From contig JAMLIS010000013.1 in the NCBI GenBank assembly GCA_023954015.1, positions 44,852 to 108,851 on the forward strand: a stretch of DNA of 64,000 nt, written 5' to 3'. The notes beneath the pieces were generated by a model. The model was not told where the DNA came from. It saw nothing but the letters and a program-made list of their open reading frames with translations, and did not search any database. Shown here piece after piece: positions 63,281-64,000 of the stretch. Both the position numbers and the translations under genes were made by a program. The stretch is from Burkholderiaceae bacterium (lineage in GTDB: Bacteria; Pseudomonadota; Gammaproteobacteria; Burkholderiales; Burkholderiaceae_E). The stretch's first letter is position 1, and every line of letters starts with the position of its first letter.

Positions 63281-64000
63281 TCACTCGCTGCTCACCGTCA
63301 CCTCGTAGCCGTGCCCCTTCAGCAGGGCGTGCCGCCGCGCCTGGTCGAGATCGTGTGCAACCATCTCGGCGCACATCTCGCGCGCGCTGATCTCGGGCAC
63401 CCAGCCGAGCTTCTCGCGCGCCTTCGTGGGGTCGCCGAGCAGCGTCTCGACCTCGGCCGGGCGGAAATAGCGGGGGTCGACCCGAACGATGACGTCGCCG
63501 GGCTTCACAGCCGAAGCGCGGTCGCCCCAGACCTCCTCGACCACCGCGTGCTCGTCCTTGGCCGCGCCGACGAAGCGCAGCGAGATGCCCAGTTCTTCCG
63601 CTGCCCACGCGACGAACTGGCGAACGCTGTACTGCTCTCCGGTGGCGATGACGAAGTCTTCCGGCTCGTCCTGCTGCAGCATCATCCACTGCATGCGCAC
63701 GTAGTCCTTCGCGTGGCCCCAGTCGCGCAGCGCGTCGAGGTTGCCCAGGTACAGGCACTGCTGCAGCCCCTGCGCGATGTTCGCCAGCCCGCGCGTGATC
63801 TTGCGCGTGACGAAGGTCTCGCCGCGGCGCGGCGACTCGTGGTTGAACAGGATGCCGTTGCAGGCATACATGCCGTAGGCCTCGCGGTAGTTCACCGTGA
63901 TCCAGTAGGCGTAGAGCTTGGCCACCGCGTAGGGGCTGCGCGGATGGAACGGCGTGGTCTCCTTCTGCGGCGTCTCCTGCACCAGGCCGTAGAGCTCGGA
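63281..64000 (-). CDS. gmd: GDP-mannose 4,6-dehydratase, 5' end beyond window
   Basis: The last 240 residues of Gmd, which makes GDP-4-keto-6-deoxymannose for Fcl. Catalytic region [21 protein letters not shown], then [20 protein letters not shown] and [17 protein letters not shown]. The reading frame is open to the window edge ([12 protein letters not shown]), so the start lies outside. Confidence 0.95.
   Translation of the reverse strand, partial: SELYGLVQETPQKETTPFHPRSPYAVAKLYAYWITVNYREAYGMYACNGILFNHESPRRGETFVTRKITRGLANIAQGLQQCLYLGNLDALRDWGHAKDYVRMQWMMLQQDEPEDFVIATGEQYSVRQFVAWAAEELGISLRFVGAAKDEHAVVEEVWGDRASAVKPGDVIVRVDPRYFRPAEVETLLGDPTKAREKLGWVPEISAREMCAEMVAHDLDQARRHALLKGHGYEVTVSSE

Overview
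The window is GC-rich DNA (roughly 70% G+C by eye) with dense genes, many 4-nt ATGA/GTGA stop-start overlaps and Shine-Dalgarno sites of the AAGGAG type. A complete box gene set (aerobic hybrid benzoyl-CoA degradation), three TRAP transporters, a cobalamin-dependent MetH and a Wza/Wzb/Wzc export system point to a betaproteobacterium, most likely Burkholderiales. I cannot name the genus. No rRNA, tRNA or CRISPR array was seen.

Layout. 30-5831: a class V aminotransferase diverging from an amidase plus TRAP transporter. 5832-6917: gene-free, G-rich, repeat-bearing DNA. 6918-15184: a GntR regulator, a fused indolepyruvate-type ferredoxin oxidoreductase and an EthD-like protein on the minus strand, diverging from a second TRAP transporter. 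The oxidoreductase gene is broken by a 158-bp palindromic MITE-like insertion. 15234-26635: the box locus (boxA, boxB, boxC, a glucose/sorbosone-dehydrogenase-like c-type cytochrome, boxR, then boxD and a coupled Crp-type regulator on the plus strand). 26756-31541: an HMA metallochaperone and P1B ATPase, a bacterial eRF1-like protein, dodecin, a DUF2231 membrane protein and a thioesterase. 31575-39035: a third TRAP transporter with a flavoprotein/ferredoxin pair and LuxR regulator, diverging from a Rieske oxygenase; this looks like an uptake-and-oxidation module for an unidentified carboxylate. 39041-45410: membrane glycosyltransferases, a flippase-like protein, a miniature P-type-ATPase-like membrane protein, an FAH-family hydrolase and RibA. 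46150-47091: a RAYT transposase. 48847-52617: MetH. 53499-64000: a polysaccharide cluster (VanZ-like, WecA-like, Wzb, Wza, Wzc, WecB, Fcl, Gmd) interrupted by a TehB methyltransferase.

How the parts work together. BoxA and BoxB epoxidise benzoyl-CoA, BoxC opens the ring, BoxD oxidises the semialdehyde, and BoxR (HTH fused to a shikimate-kinase-like effector domain) probably senses benzoyl-CoA; boxC and boxR/boxD share an upstream sequence block. WecB, WecA-like, Gmd and Fcl supply sugar precursors and lipid-linked initiation for a surface polysaccharide exported by Wza/Wzc under Wzb control.

The most unusual feature is the repeat landscape. Seven copies of a ~60-90-nt element made of GCTGC/GCAGC hairpins lie between genes, and each adjoins a different tandem-repeat or low-complexity tract. 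The RAYT gene lies between two of the copies, in opposite orientation. Independently, 15-bp minisatellites have expanded at or inside gene ends (boxC/boxB, a glycosyltransferase, a flippase-like protein, a VanZ-like protein). I read the hairpin elements plus RAYT as a REP/RAYT-type system with associated minisatellites; this is inference from sequence alone.
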